A stretch of DNA of 36,785 nt, from assembly GCF_000312305.1 (NCBI RefSeq), contig NZ_HE999444.1, forward strand, positions 279,950 through 316,734. The letters are read 5' to 3'. The notes below the pieces were generated by a model. That model made no database searches, was not told the origin of the DNA, and worked only from the letters and a program-made list of their open reading frames with translations. Below are positions 8,359-17,353 of the stretch, piece after piece (position 1 is the first letter of the stretch; each line of letters begins with the position of its first letter). The stretch comes from Prevotella conceptionensis 9403948 (GTDB taxonomy: Bacteria > Bacteroidota > Bacteroidia > Bacteroidales > Bacteroidaceae). The translations under genes and the position numbers were made by a program.

Positions 8359-10446
8359 ATGAATGAGAATTTGAAAGAAGAAAGCAAAAATCACAACAAC
8401 CCCTTTTTCGGGGAATATAAAACACCGCACGAAACCGTGCCTTTCAACCTGATAAGAACCGAACACTACGAAGAGGCATTTTTGGAAGGTATCAGGAGAG
8501 ACGACGAAGAGATTGAGAAACTTATCAACAACCCCGAAACGCCCACCTTCGAAAACACGATTATCAGGGTGGACAACGAGAACGGAGACCACTATTACGA
8601 CCTGCTTAACCGCGTGTCGAATGTTTTTTCGTGCATGCTCAGCGCAGAAACCAACGACGAACTCGATGCACTGGCACAAAAGATGAGCCCCATTCTCACC
8701 CAACACGCCAACGACGTGCGGCTGAACAAAAGGCTTTTCGAGCGCATTAAGTACGTGTACGAAAACCATCGCGAACTAGATGCCGAGGAACAGATGCTCT
8801 TGGAAAACAGCTACGACGGCTTTGTGCGTAGCGGCGCACTGCTCGACGACGAGGGGAAAGAACAACTTCGCAAGCTAACAGAAGAGGCCGGCGTGCTATC
8901 CTTGCAGTTTTCGCAAAACCTGCTGAAAGAAAACAAAGCCTTTACACTGCATATCACCAACGAGGAACAACTGGACGGACTGCCCGATACGGCCCGCGAA
9001 GCAGCCGCACTTGCCGCTAAGGAGCTAGGCAAAGAGGGGTGGGTGTTCACACTCGACTTCCCCAGCTACTCGCCTTTCATGACCTACTCCTCGCAACGAA
9101 ACCTGCGCAAGCAACTCTACATGGCGCGAAACACCGAGTGTACACACCAAAACGACACCAACAACTTGGAGATTTGCAAGCGCCTAGTGAACCTCAGAAG
9201 GGAGTTGGCACAGCTTTTGGGTTACGACACATACGCCGACTATGTACTGAAACACCGCATGGCCACCAACATCGACAACGTCTATCGCCTGCTAAACGAC
9301 CTCATTAAGGCCTACAAACCCACGGCCGAGGCCGAACTGAAAGAAATGGAAAGCATGGCCAAAGAGATGGAAGGCGACGATTTTGAGTTGGAACCTTGGG
9401 ACACAGCGTACTATTCGCACAAGCTGCAAATGCAGAAATACAACCTCGACAGCGAAATGTTGCGTCCTTACTTCGAACTATCGAAGGTTATCGACGGCGT
9501 GTTCGGGCTGGCCAATCGCCTATATGGCATCACCTTTAAGCCCAACAAAGACATCCCAGTTTACCATCCCGACGTGAAAGCCTACGAGGTTTTCGACCGA
9601 GACGGAAGTTATTTGGCCGTGTTCTATGCCGACTTCTTCCCCCGAAAGGGCAAGCAAGGCGGTGCGTGGATGACCGAGTTTCAAGGACAATGGGTAGACC
9701 GCAAGGGCAACAACGTAAGGCCACATGTTAGCGTGGTGATGAATTTCACTAAGCCAACTGCCGAAAAGCCCGCACTGCTTACCCTTGGCGAAGTGGAAAC
9801 TTTCTTGCACGAGTTCGGCCATTCGCTGCATGGCATGTTCGCCAACAGTCGTTTTGAAAGCCTCAGCGGCACCAACGTATGGTGGGACTTCGTGGAATTG
9901 CCATCGCAATTTATGGAGAACTTCGCCATAGAAAAGGACTTCTTGAGCACCTTCGCCTTCCATTACGAAACAGGCGAACCCATCCCCGACGAACTTATCG
10001 ACCGCATTGTGAAAAGCCGAAACTTCATGGCGGCATCGGGTTGTCTGCGACAAGTGAGCTTCGGATTGCTCGATATGGCCTACTATACGCAGCGAGAGGC
10101 ATTCACGGAAGACATCATTCCCTTTGAAAAAGAGGCGTGGAAAGAGGCCATCATCATGAAACAGCTGCCCGATACGTGCATGACCACCCAGTTCTCGCAC
10201 ATCATGGCGGGCGGATATGCCGCAGGATATTACAGCTATAAGTGGGCCGAGGTGCTGGATGCAGATGCTTTCAGCATGTTCAAGAAGAACGGAATATTCG
10301 ATCAAGCCACGGCTCAAAGTTTCCGCGACAACATTCTTTCGCGTGGCGGAACAGAGCATCCGATGACACTTTACAAGCGTTTCCGCGGTGGCGAGCCCAC
10401 CATCGACGCGCTGTTAGAACGCGACGGCATCATGTCCAACGGCTAA
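8359..10446 (+). CDS. M3-family zinc metallopeptidase (Dcp/oligopeptidase A-like)
   Basis: A 695-residue protein with no signal peptide. The zinc site HEFGH is at residues 484-488, in FLHEFGHSLHGMF, with the third ligand probably Glu513 (VWWDFVELPSQF), 29 residues after the first His as in thimet-type M3 enzymes. The length and the closing RFRGGEPTIDALLERDG are typical of bacterial peptidyl-dipeptidase Dcp / oligopeptidase A proteins. It most likely finishes degradation of short peptides in the cytoplasm, which suits an amino-acid-fermenting organism. Whether it removes dipeptides or cleaves internally cannot be told. The dCMP deaminase gene begins 74 bases downstream on the same strand. Confidence 0.93.
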   Translation: MNENLKEESKNHNNPFFGEYKTPHETVPFNLIRTEHYEEAFLEGIRRDDEEIEKLINNPETPTFENTIIRVDNENGDHYYDLLNRVSNVFSCMLSAETNDELDALAQKMSPILTQHANDVRLNKRLFERIKYVYENHRELDAEEQMLLENSYDGFVRSGALLDDEGKEQLRKLTEEAGVLSLQFSQNLLKENKAFTLHITNEEQLDGLPDTAREAAALAAKELGKEGWVFTLDFPSYSPFMTYSSQRNLRKQLYMARNTECTHQNDTNNLEICKRLVNLRRELAQLLGYDTYADYVLKHRMATNIDNVYRLLNDLIKAYKPTAEAELKEMESMAKEMEGDDFELEPWDTAYYSHKLQMQKYNLDSEMLRPYFELSKVIDGVFGLANRLYGITFKPNKDIPVYHPDVKAYEVFDRDGSYLAVFYADFFPRKGKQGGAWMTEFQGQWVDRKGNNVRPHVSVVMNFTKPTAEKPALLTLGEVETFLHEFGHSLHGMFANSRFESLSGTNVWWDFVELPSQFMENFAIEKDFLSTFAFHYETGEPIPDELIDRIVKSRNFMAASGCLRQVSFGLLDMAYYTQREAFTEDIIPFEKEAWKEAIIMKQLPDTCMTTQFSHIMAGGYAAGYYSYKWAEVLDADAFSMFKKNGIFDQATAQSFRDNILSRGGTEHPMTLYKRFRGGEPTIDALLERDGIMSNG

Positions 10447-10520
10447 TCAGAGCTACATTCGGCTTTCGCCGCCAAACAAAACGCCACAACAACAAACATT
10501 CAACCACCCATATTATATAT

Positions 10521-10961
10521 ATGTGTACCGACAACAAACAAACCGTTTTAGACCTGCGCTACCTGCGCATGGCACGCATTTGGGCCGAAAACAGCTACTG
10601 CGTTCGCCGCAAAGTGGGCGCACTGGTGGTGAAAGATAAGATGATTATCAGCGACGGATACAATGGAACGCCCAGCGGTTTTGAGAACGTGTGCGAAGAC
10701 GACAACAACGTTACCAAGCCATACGTGCTGCATGCCGAGGCCAACGCCATCACCAAGCTAGCCCGAAGCAGCAACAACAGCGATGGTTCAACGCTTTACG
10801 TAACGGCCGCTCCCTGCATAGAGTGCTCAAAACTCATCATACAGTCGGGCATCAAGCGTGTGGTGTACGGCGAGAAATACCGATTAGAAGAGGGCATAGA
10901 ACTTCTTCGAAAAGCTAACATCGAAGTGATTTATCTCAATCCAGAACAGAATGAACCCTAA
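10521..10961 (+). CDS. Deoxycytidylate (dCMP) deaminase family protein
   Basis: A 146-residue protein from ATG 10521 (MCTDNKQTVLDLRYLRMARI). It carries the cytidine-deaminase zinc site: HAE (71-73, with Glu73 as proton shuttle) and PCIEC (98-102, Cys99 and Cys102 as ligands). N-terminal SYCVRRKVGALVVKD and GYNGTPSGFENVCE are hallmarks of dCMP deaminases, which turn dCMP into dUMP for thymidylate synthesis. The frame is open far upstream into the M3 gene, but homology starts here. Its last 11 bases overlap the S41 peptidase start, so the two are coupled. Confidence 0.9.
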   Translation: MCTDNKQTVLDLRYLRMARIWAENSYCVRRKVGALVVKDKMIISDGYNGTPSGFENVCEDDNNVTKPYVLHAEANAITKLARSSNNSDGSTLYVTAAPCIECSKLIIQSGIKRVVYGEKYRLEEGIELLRKANIEVIYLNPEQNEP

Positions 10962-12615
10962 CAAACGAAACAGATACATGCCCTTGCTCATGGCCGTGTG
11001 CGTTGCATTCGGCATTGTGATTGGCACTTTCTATGCAAACCACTTCTCTGGCAACAGGCTTAACATCATCAACTCGGGCAGCAACAGGCTCAACAACCTG
11101 CTGCACATCATCGACGACCAATATGTCGACAACGTAAACATCGACTCGTTGGTGGATAAAGCCATCCCACAGATACTGTCCGACCTCGATCCGCACTCGG
11201 TTTACATCACAGCCAAAGACATGCAAGCCGCCAACGACGAGCTGAAAGGGTCGTTCTCGGGCGTGGGCATCGAGTTCAACATCCGCCAAGACACGCTGCA
11301 CGTGCAAAACGTAATAAAGAACGCACCTGCCGAAAGGGCTGGATTGCTGGCTGGCGACAAGGTGGTAACCATCGACGGCAAACCCTTTGTGGGCAAAATC
11401 GTTACCAACGACGAGGCCATGCGCCGACTGAAAGGCCCGAAAGACACGAAGGTGCGCATCGGCGTACTACGCTATGGGCATCAGAAACCATTGGAATTCA
11501 CCGTCACACGCGGCGACATACCACAAAAAAGCATAACCGCAACCTACATGCTCGACGATGATACGGGCTACATTCGCGTTAAGAACTTCGGCGAAAGAAC
11601 TTATCCCGACATGCTCATCGCCTTGGCCAAGCTGTCGCAAGAGGGGTGCAGGAACCTCGTTATCGACCTCCGCGACAACACGGGTGGTTTCCTCCAATCG
11701 GCCGTACAGATGGCCAACGAGTTCCTACCAAAGAACAAACTGATAGTGTACACGCAAGGGCGCAAGTCGCAAAGGCAAGACTATGTGAGCGACGGAAAGG
11801 GTAGTTACCAGCGTATGCCGCTCGTTGTGCTCATCAACGAAGGCTCGGCGTCGTCGTCAGAGATATTTGCCGGTGCCATGCAAGATAACGATAGGGCCAC
11901 TGTTATTGGGCGCCGTTCGTTCGGAAAGGGACTAGTACAACAGCAAATGGGCTTTACCGACGGCAGTCTTATTCGCCTTACCATCGCCCGTTACTACACT
12001 CCGTCGGGCCGTTGCATACAAAAGCCGTACACCACCGGCGACGCTGCTGACTACGAACAAGACATTTACAGCCGCTATCAGCATGGCGAGTTCTTCTCGC
12101 AAGACAGCATCAAGCACACGGGGCCTGCTTATCACACGGGCATTGGCCGCCTAGTGTATGGCGGTGGCGGCATTACGCCCGACATCTTCGTGGCCGAAGA
12201 CACAATCGGACTTACCTCCTACTTCAAGCAAGCAGCCATGAGCGGGCTTATCTTGCAGTTTGCCTACAACTATACGGACAACAACAGGCAAAAACTTGCC
12301 AAGTATAAAACCCTCAAAGACTTGACCGACTACCTGGGCAAGCAAAATTTGGTGGAACAATTTGCCACTTATGCCGACAAGCATGGTCTGCAACGGCGCA
12401 ACTTAATGATACGCAAATCGCACAAAATGCTGTCGCGTTTCATCATCAGCCGCATCGTTTACAACATGCTCGACGACGAAGTGTGGACCCAATACCTTAA
12501 CGAAGACGACCCCGTTATAACTGCCGCCTTGAAGGTGTTTAAGAATAATGCCGCTTTTCCCAAGCTCACGCATGCCGACAAGGGTAAGGCCGCAACTCAA
12601 CAAAAGCGGAAATGA
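10951..12615 (+). CDS. S41-family C-terminal processing peptidase (CtpA/Tsp type)
   Basis: A 554-residue protein with an N-terminal membrane anchor or signal (residues 11-28), a PDZ domain (about 85-170, with FSGVGIEF and AERAGLLAGDKV), and the S41 core. The serine/lysine dyad is probably Ser301 (in GSASSSE, 298-304) and Lys326 (in FGKGLVQ), 25 residues apart as in E. coli Tsp. The last ~200 residues extend beyond the usual core and are rich in basic helices. It should cut envelope proteins from their C-termini in the periplasm. The start overlaps the deaminase gene by 11 bases and the stop overlaps the cyclo-ligase start. Confidence 0.93.
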   Translation: MNPNKRNRYMPLLMAVCVAFGIVIGTFYANHFSGNRLNIINSGSNRLNNLLHIIDDQYVDNVNIDSLVDKAIPQILSDLDPHSVYITAKDMQAANDELKGSFSGVGIEFNIRQDTLHVQNVIKNAPAERAGLLAGDKVVTIDGKPFVGKIVTNDEAMRRLKGPKDTKVRIGVLRYGHQKPLEFTVTRGDIPQKSITATYMLDDDTGYIRVKNFGERTYPDMLIALAKLSQEGCRNLVIDLRDNTGGFLQSAVQMANEFLPKNKLIVYTQGRKSQRQDYVSDGKGSYQRMPLVVLINEGSASSSEIFAGAMQDNDRATVIGRRSFGKGLVQQQMGFTDGSLIRLTIARYYTPSGRCIQKPYTTGDAADYEQDIYSRYQHGEFFSQDSIKHTGPAYHTGIGRLVYGGGGITPDIFVAEDTIGLTSYFKQAAMSGLILQFAYNYTDNNRQKLAKYKTLKDLTDYLGKQNLVEQFATYADKHGLQRRNLMIRKSHKMLSRFIISRIVYNMLDDEVWTQYLNEDDPVITAALKVFKNNAAFPKLTHADKGKAATQQKRK

Positions 12616-13145
12616 TGGACAAGAAGGCGTTAAGACAGGAGATTAGACTACGCAAGCGACAATTCAACGGCGAACAATTGCGCCAGTTGTCGCTTGCCGT
12701 AATGCAGCGTTTGCTGGCTCATCCACGAGTGGTACAGGCCAACACGGTGATGTTCTACCACTCGCTGCCCGACGAAGTGTACACGCACGAGGCCGTAGAC
12801 CAACTCGTAAAGATGGGTAAAAGGGTGTTGTTGCCCGTGGTTGTTGACGAAGAACATCTCGAAATACGCCAATATCAAGGTCCACAAGACCTTAAACTAG
12901 GCGCAATGAACATCCTAGAACCCGCGGGCAAGCCCTTCACGGCCTATCAAGAGATAGAAACCATCTTGGTTCCAGGCATGAGTTTCGACCCTCACGGCAA
13001 CCGACTAGGTCGCGGAAAGGGCTATTACGACCGTTTTTTGGCACAAGTTCCGCAAGCCTATAAAATAGGTGTGTGTTTCGATTTCCAAAAGGTAGACGAG
13101 GTGCCAACCGACGACAACGACATAAAAATGAATGAAGTGGTGTAA
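12612..13145 (+). CDS. 5-formyltetrahydrofolate cyclo-ligase
   Basis: A 177-residue protein of normal length for the family. The GRGKGYYDRFL motif after PGMSFDPHGNRLG is the ATP/folate-binding signature; basic RLRKRQF residues near the N-terminus are also typical. It uses ATP to convert 5-formyl-THF into 5,10-methenyl-THF, returning this storage form to the pool used by FolD and PurN, both encoded in this window. ATG 12612 overlaps the S41 peptidase stop by four bases; a second ATG follows at 12615. Last gene of the group. Confidence 0.94.
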   Translation: MMDKKALRQEIRLRKRQFNGEQLRQLSLAVMQRLLAHPRVVQANTVMFYHSLPDEVYTHEAVDQLVKMGKRVLLPVVVDEEHLEIRQYQGPQDLKLGAMNILEPAGKPFTAYQEIETILVPGMSFDPHGNRLGRGKGYYDRFLAQVPQAYKIGVCFDFQKVDEVPTDDNDIKMNEVV

Positions 13146-13555
13146 GGGATGGTGCCAGTAACACCCGGCAAAGCCACTCCCCCGACACCTTATTATATAT
13201 ATAAGCTATTGTATTTAGGTAACAATAACACCACAATCAGCAGATAAAGAAACAAGCAGAGCAGTATCACGCGTATTCATTAAACACTGCTCATGGGACA
13301 TAATGGCCCATATACACTTTTAGGGAACACAGTAAAAACGTCGTAGAGGCGATGTTTCAAGGTGCTTAGCTGTCAACATGATAGCTAACTGTATGATGTA
13401 TATCCCATAAAGCAACTTACAAAGAACGAAAAAAGAGCGTTAGCGTTAAGCCCCAAAACAAAGCCAAGCACGTTTGTTGGGCCTTATCAAGGCTAGTGAC
13501 ACGCACTTTTCGAGAAAGGCAAAAAGAATGCTTTACAATAAATAAATATCTGCTT
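13146..13555 (+). other. 410-base intergenic region with two adjacent short hairpins
   Basis: No gene is seen. Between 13259 and 13311 lie two adjoining inverted repeats: GAGCAGT/ACTGCTC (13259-13265, 13286-13292) and ATGGG/CCCAT (13293-13297, 13307-13311). They could end transcription from the cyclo-ligase gene or form the leader of the next gene. An imperfect GCCC/GGGC fold lies near 13452-13483. No TAnnTTTG box was found close to the next start. Confidence 0.4.
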
Positions 13556-14404
13556 ATGAAAAAGAACGTTTTTTATTATTACATCCTTGTCCTTGTGACC
13601 GCACTTTGGCAAACGCAAGCAAGGGCAGCCGACTATTATGTGGAGGTTGGCGAAGTACACATAACCTCCGACAACTACAAGAACATCTCCGCTGCTGGAG
13701 GCTTTCCGGCTGTAAAAAAGGGAAAGGTTACTTTCGACAATTCTACCCGCACGCTCACGCTGAACAACGTTTTGATTAAGCCTGCTGAGGGTAAACGAGG
13801 CATCTATGTGTTTATCGACTACGAATGGAAAAAAAGACCACTCATCATCAAGTTGATTGGGCACAACGTCATTGAAGCCACAAAAGAAAGTTCCGTGAGC
13901 ACAAATAGCATTCCCATAGTGATAACAGGCACTGGTTCGCTAGTAGCATCCGGTAACGTATCAATCTCCTCAGGTAAACAGCTGACCATTCAAGGTGGAT
14001 GCACCATCGAGGCCAAGTCACCCATTTGGGCAGACACCATCACCATCAACAATGCCCAAGTGCATGCCATTCGCGTTCTAGAAAATGAGCCATGTATGCG
14101 TGGCTTTTGGGGAATTAAGCTTAAAGGCGGTAGCTATTTGGCCAGTCCGCAAGGGGCAACTTGCGAGTATCGCAGCAATATGTACCACGCTAACTGGGGC
14201 TGGGTGTTTGTGAAAGGTGAAGAAATATGCGGCGAAGTTCTTATCAAACGCGGCAAGAACACGGGCATCGACAACGCCGCCACGCCACCATCAACCAAGG
14301 AAGACGTGATATATACGCTCGACGGCATACGGATGAAACTGCCCTTTGAGCGTCTACCCAAGGGCGTGTACATTGTTAATGGTAAAAAAGTGAAGAAAGA
14401 GTAA
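13556..14404 (+). CDS. Secreted protein of unknown function with a Bacteroidales-type C-terminal tail
   Basis: A 282-residue protein from ATG 13556. Residues 1-24 (MKKNVFYYYILVLVTALWQT, then ARA-A) form a signal peptide. The middle is rich in short beta-strand repeats (GTGSLVASGNVSISSGKQLTIQ, interrupted; TITINNAQVHAI), suggesting a beta-helix-like fold. The end, YTLDGIRMKLPFERLPKGVY followed by IVNGKKVKKE, is the short tail seen on many secreted Prevotella and Bacteroides proteins, loosely like type IX secretion C-terminal domains. No catalytic motif is visible. The frame is open 20 codons upstream, but only this start gives a signal peptide. Confidence 0.75.
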   Translation: MKKNVFYYYILVLVTALWQTQARAADYYVEVGEVHITSDNYKNISAAGGFPAVKKGKVTFDNSTRTLTLNNVLIKPAEGKRGIYVFIDYEWKKRPLIIKLIGHNVIEATKESSVSTNSIPIVITGTGSLVASGNVSISSGKQLTIQGGCTIEAKSPIWADTITINNAQVHAIRVLENEPCMRGFWGIKLKGGSYLASPQGATCEYRSNMYHANWGWVFVKGEEICGEVLIKRGKNTGIDNAATPPSTKEDVIYTLDGIRMKLPFERLPKGVYIVNGKKVKKE

Positions 14405-14503
14405 TTGTTTCCTTGCACGCCATTATATTGCGCCACCGCATTATAATTTCTAACCTACTTTGCCTTGTCCCGTGCAGAAATAGGTGCTCAAATGTAAAAA
14501 TGC

Positions 14504-14611
14504 AACTCATTCCAATGCAGATGGGAAAAGAAAGATAAAAGAATGTCATTAATGGCTGGTTCTAAAACACCTTTGGCGGCTTTTTAGAACCAGCCTAATA
14601 CCAATTTATGG
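14504..14611 (+). repeat. 108-bp hairpin repeat, copy A, ending in a start codon
   Basis: This is about 85% identical by eye to 16378-16486. The centre is an inverted repeat GGCTGGTTCTAAAA (14554-14567) / TTTTAGAACCAGCC (14582-14595) with a 14-base loop. The similarity runs on to ATTTATGG, so it includes the ATG of the AT-rich gene at 14608. The two copies are direct repeats 1.9 kb apart and bracket that gene plus element copy 2. Confidence 0.8.
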
Positions 14612-15228
14612 AACAGAATGTTAAAACATTAGAGGCTCTTAAAGATAAACTATGCAATTGGAAATATTATGATGAAACACAATTGCAAGAGTTAATGAAA
14701 GAGTTTGAGAAGTTTCCCAGAAAAGAGTTCTCGTTCTTTTATGTTCCTATTTTAGTCGATAAAACTTTAATAGAGAACATAATTGAGATAGGTGAAACTT
14801 TTCAAGCCAACTCAAATATATCAATAAATGTTATTTCAAGTTTGGGTTGTATTGTACGGCGATACAAATTAAAGCCTTCCTCTAAGGTATTTGAATTATT
14901 CACGAAAGCGATAAAGAACAGAAAAGTTAATTACTATGTGTCTTTGCATATTTCCGCGTTTCCTCAATATCGCACTTGGAAAGACAAATGGAACTATTTG
15001 CTTTCAATGCCCCAAATTGCGCCTAGGAAACAATCAATGGTGAACTTTCATCATGAAATAAAACAGATGCTCAACTCTAAAGATTATATTCCGTCAGAGG
15101 TTATAAAGAAAACAATAACTATTCTAAATTCCCACATCAGCTCTGTTGAATTAAGTAAGTATAGCAAAGATGAATATTTAAATACGATTAACTTATTAGA
15201 GCAAATGGGTAACAAACACACTCTTTAA
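14608..15228 (+). CDS. AT-rich orphan gene, function unknown
   Basis: A 206-residue protein with no signal peptide or membrane segment. It is largely helical and charged (EALKDKLCNW, YDETQLQELMKEFEKFPRKE), perhaps an alpha-helical repeat fold; I do not recognise the family. The DNA is visibly AT-rich: two 60-base rows sampled (14641, 14881) have 15 and 17 G/C, against 29 in a row of the M3 peptidase gene (8581). That points to recent acquisition. The start codon lies inside hairpin repeat copy A, only 12 bases after its stem. Small helical orphan genes of this sort are often immunity proteins of toxin systems, but no toxin gene is adjacent, so that is speculation. Confidence 0.65.
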   Translation: MEQNVKTLEALKDKLCNWKYYDETQLQELMKEFEKFPRKEFSFFYVPILVDKTLIENIIEIGETFQANSNISINVISSLGCIVRRYKLKPSSKVFELFTKAIKNRKVNYYVSLHISAFPQYRTWKDKWNYLLSMPQIAPRKQSMVNFHHEIKQMLNSKDYIPSEVIKKTITILNSHISSVELSKYSKDEYLNTINLLEQMGNKHTL

Positions 15229-15401
15229 AGCTCTTATGGGTTAAACGCACGCGATGACGCCCCTACTTTCACTTCTTGGGGCTTTTAGCAGAAAGAATGG
15301 ACGAAAGTATGGACAATAATATCTTTCAGTTCGAAGTCGTCTTGACTTTTAATATTTCTATAACTTGAGGAGAGTGCAGGACAAGTCTACTCACTGGCTT
15401 A

Positions 15402-15475
15402 TAAACTCACGAAAGCCCAACAACTCCCGAAGACATCAACTCACCAACTAAAAAACTCATCATCTCGAAAACTTA
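15402..15475 (+). repeat. 16-bp-period array inside element copy 2
   Basis: About four units such as CAACTCCCGAAGACAT, CAACTCACCAACTAAA and AAACTCATCATCTCGA, the reverse complement of the GAGTTGATGAGCTTTT family. Far shorter than the array in copy 1, which accounts for much of the length difference between the copies. Confidence 0.7.
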
Positions 15476-15797
15476 AATTATTATCTTTTATTTTACAACA
15501 CTGCTCTAATTTTCACTCCGTTCTAGCGAAAATATGGGTTAAAAAGTTGGTAAAAAGCCACTGTTTCTACCCTCTCACGCCTTGGGGCTTGTCAATTTTT
15601 AAGCCTAAAACCTGCATTTTGCACCATTTAGCCTTTCTAGTTTGGTTGCTAACTCATATTTTTTCAACTCCAAATACCTGCTTTTAGCCCCTAAAAACCT
15701 ACTTTTTGATGGTTATTTTGCCCTTTCTAGCCATGTGTTTCATGGTTCTATAAGGTTTTGTTTATACAATTGCCGTGGATGTTTATGCTTTTCGTCT

Positions 15798-15945
15798 CGC
15801 ATTTTGCAGCATTTAGCACCGCGTTTAGCACCAAAATGCGCTGCGTTTAGCACCAAAACGCACGCTATTTTGCACCAAAACGCACTGCATTTAGCACCAA
15901 AACACACTGCGTTTTGCACCATTTCACCCTGCATTTAGCCACAAA
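15798..15945 (+). repeat. 22-bp-period array inside element copy 2
   Basis: About six units with core TTTAGCACCAAAACGC or TTTTGCACCAAAACGC followed by a variable six bases such as ACTGCA or ACGCTA. Units alternate between TTTAGCACC and TTTTGCACC openings. No spacers. Confidence 0.85.
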
Positions 15946-16377
15946 TAGCCCCAAATGTGGTACAAATGGCGGTCCTTTTAAATAAATATTCATTTTGCCG
16001 CATGCACATGCTAACCCTATTTTGCATCAAAACAAACTTTCGCGAGAATCGATTTTTTGCGGCAAAGTGGGCGTTGGTGGACGAAAAGGGTACTCATAAT
16101 GTTAAAATTCTTACTAAAAACCATACAAAACTAACGTATGGTAAACACGCGCGAGTGGGCAACGGCACGAAAAACATGTAGGTTTGCAACGACCAGCGCA
16201 AGCGGTTGCAGGGCATGCTGCTCACGGACAACGGTAACAGCATCATGCAAACGAAGAAGTAATCTGCCATTGGCAACCAATTTTCAACTTGTAGAGAATG
16301 CTTTTACAGCACAAAGATGGTGAACAACCCTCCATGTATAGAAATATCAGAAGTCAAGACGACTTCATATAAAATAT

Positions 16378-16486
16378 AACTAATTGCAATGCAGACGGGA
16401 AAGGGAAGATAAAAGAATGTTATTAATGGCTGGTTCTAAAACACCTTTGGCGACTTTTTAAAACCAGCCTTATGCACGATTTATGG
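16378..16486 (+). repeat. 108-bp hairpin repeat, copy B
   Basis: The partner of 14504-14611, in the same orientation. The stem is GGCTGGTTCTAAAA (16428-16441) / TTTTAAAACCAGCC (16456-16469) with one changed base pair. It also ends in ATTTATGG, but no gene like the one at 14608 follows. It lies 11 bases beyond element copy 2 and 48 bases past the stop of the minus-strand lipoprotein gene. Confidence 0.8.
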
Positions 16487-16534
16487 TTCAGTCATCAGCC
16501 TGTCTATGCCTTAATACACATCAAAACACACGTT

Positions 16535-17206
16535 TTATTTCATCCCATGCGCAATACCATCTGTGATGATGCGCCCATTACGTGCATCAATAATGGTGTA
16601 ACGAGAAACTTTTTTGCGCATACTGAACCAACTTATATTCCAACGGGGAATGTTCGATTCGTCAACATATCGGTCTATGTCGGTGCGTTCGTCATAAAGA
16701 TTGATGTTGTGCTTTTTAACAAAGAGCAAGACGTCTTGCCAAGAATATCCTTTGTAAGGCTTATCCATATCTGTTTCTTTGATGAGATAACCTTTCACAT
16801 CATATTCTCGCCATATCCCACAATTAAAACTTTGATAATAATATTCGCCAGACTCTTGAATGTTGCCATTCATGAAATAACATCGATACTCACCAAACAG
16901 ACTTCCTTTTTTCTGTTTTGTCTTAACATATCCAACTTCGGTTTTTGTCACAGTTATGATGTTTCCCGCAGAGTCCGTGTATTTGCATTCGCAGGGTGGA
17001 TACATAAATTGTTCTTCGGGAAATTCCTGCTCTTCCTTTTTCCGGTATTCAAGAAACCTTTTGTTGGCGTCAGCTGTATCGAGCTTTTCAAAACAACGAA
17101 TATTGCTCCTCTTCTTTTTCGCCATTCTCTTTGGGGGCGTATGTGTCGTACACGCCACCAAGAGAACGCACATTAGCATTAAACACTTTACCATTTTCAT
17201 GCGCAT
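16535..17206 (-). CDS. Lipoprotein of unknown function
   Basis: A 223-residue protein. The start MRMKMVKCLMLMCVLLVACT gives a lipobox LLVAC with Cys19, so a lipid-anchored envelope protein is expected; ATGs at 17200 and 17194 are alternative starts. A middle stretch (GEYRCYFMNGNIQESGEYYY, then QSFNCGIWREYDVKGYLIKE) resembles the YwqK/MORN-like repeats found in many Bacteroidota proteins, where short GxWxxYxxxG units recur. The final 70 residues are not recognised. It stands 147 bases after the patatin-like gene on the same strand, with a 16-bp-type repeat between them. Confidence 0.7.
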   Translation of the reverse strand: MRMKMVKCLMLMCVLLVACTTHTPPKRMAKKKRSNIRCFEKLDTADANKRFLEYRKKEEQEFPEEQFMYPPCECKYTDSAGNIITVTKTEVGYVKTKQKKGSLFGEYRCYFMNGNIQESGEYYYQSFNCGIWREYDVKGYLIKETDMDKPYKGYSWQDVLLFVKKHNINLYDERTDIDRYVDESNIPRWNISWFSMRKKVSRYTIIDARNGRIITDGIAHGMK

Positions 17207-17252
17207 ATATACTTAGACTTATTATTTTAATTGATATTCCATCTTGCGATGG

Positions 17253-17313
17253 GGAGCTAGTGAGTTGGTGAGTTGATGAGTTGATGACTTGTTGCGTTGC
17301 GAGTTTATGAGTT
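17253..17313 (-). repeat. Stand-alone GAGTTGATGAG repeat
   Basis: About four units (GAGCTAGTGAGTTGGT, GAGTTGATGAGTTGAT, then diverging) of the same family as the 16-bp arrays in the MITE-like elements, but with no element ends, 22-bp array or core nearby. It lies between two minus-strand genes. Confidence 0.6.
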
Positions 17314-17353
17314 CAATGGTGCAAAAAATCACGTTCCTCCTAAGCCTATTAAC

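Larger units (their letters stand above)
15333..16366 (+). mobile_element. MITE-like non-coding element, copy 2 (shortest)
   Basis: The left end GAAGTCGTCTTGACTTTTAA (15333 on) is mirrored at 16366 by the reverse complement of GAAGTCGTCTTGACTTCTGA. Inside come a short 16-bp-period array (15402-15475), the AT-rich block (AACTTAAATTATTATCTTTT, then GCATTTTGCACCATTTAGCC), the 22-bp array (15798-15945) and the core with TTTCGCGAGAATCGATTTTT (about 16038) and ACACGCGCGAGTGGGC (16144-16159). Compared with copy 1, the core has lost a base near 16071 and carries a stop, so no common protein is conserved. The bases 15229-15332 before it hold only a weak GCCCC/GGGGC-TTTT fold. It fills most of the gene-free stretch up to 16534. 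Confidence 0.82.

Noticed and set aside
8236..8769. 177-codon minus-strand open frame at the start of the M3 peptidase gene
   Set aside because: Antisense to the M3 N-terminus and resembles no family; explained by codon bias of the sense gene.
9520..10359. 279-codon minus-strand open frame
   Set aside because: Antisense to the conserved catalytic half of the M3 peptidase gene.
16472..17176. 234-codon plus-strand open frame
   Set aside because: Antisense to the lipoprotein gene 16535-17206, which has a clear lipobox and start.
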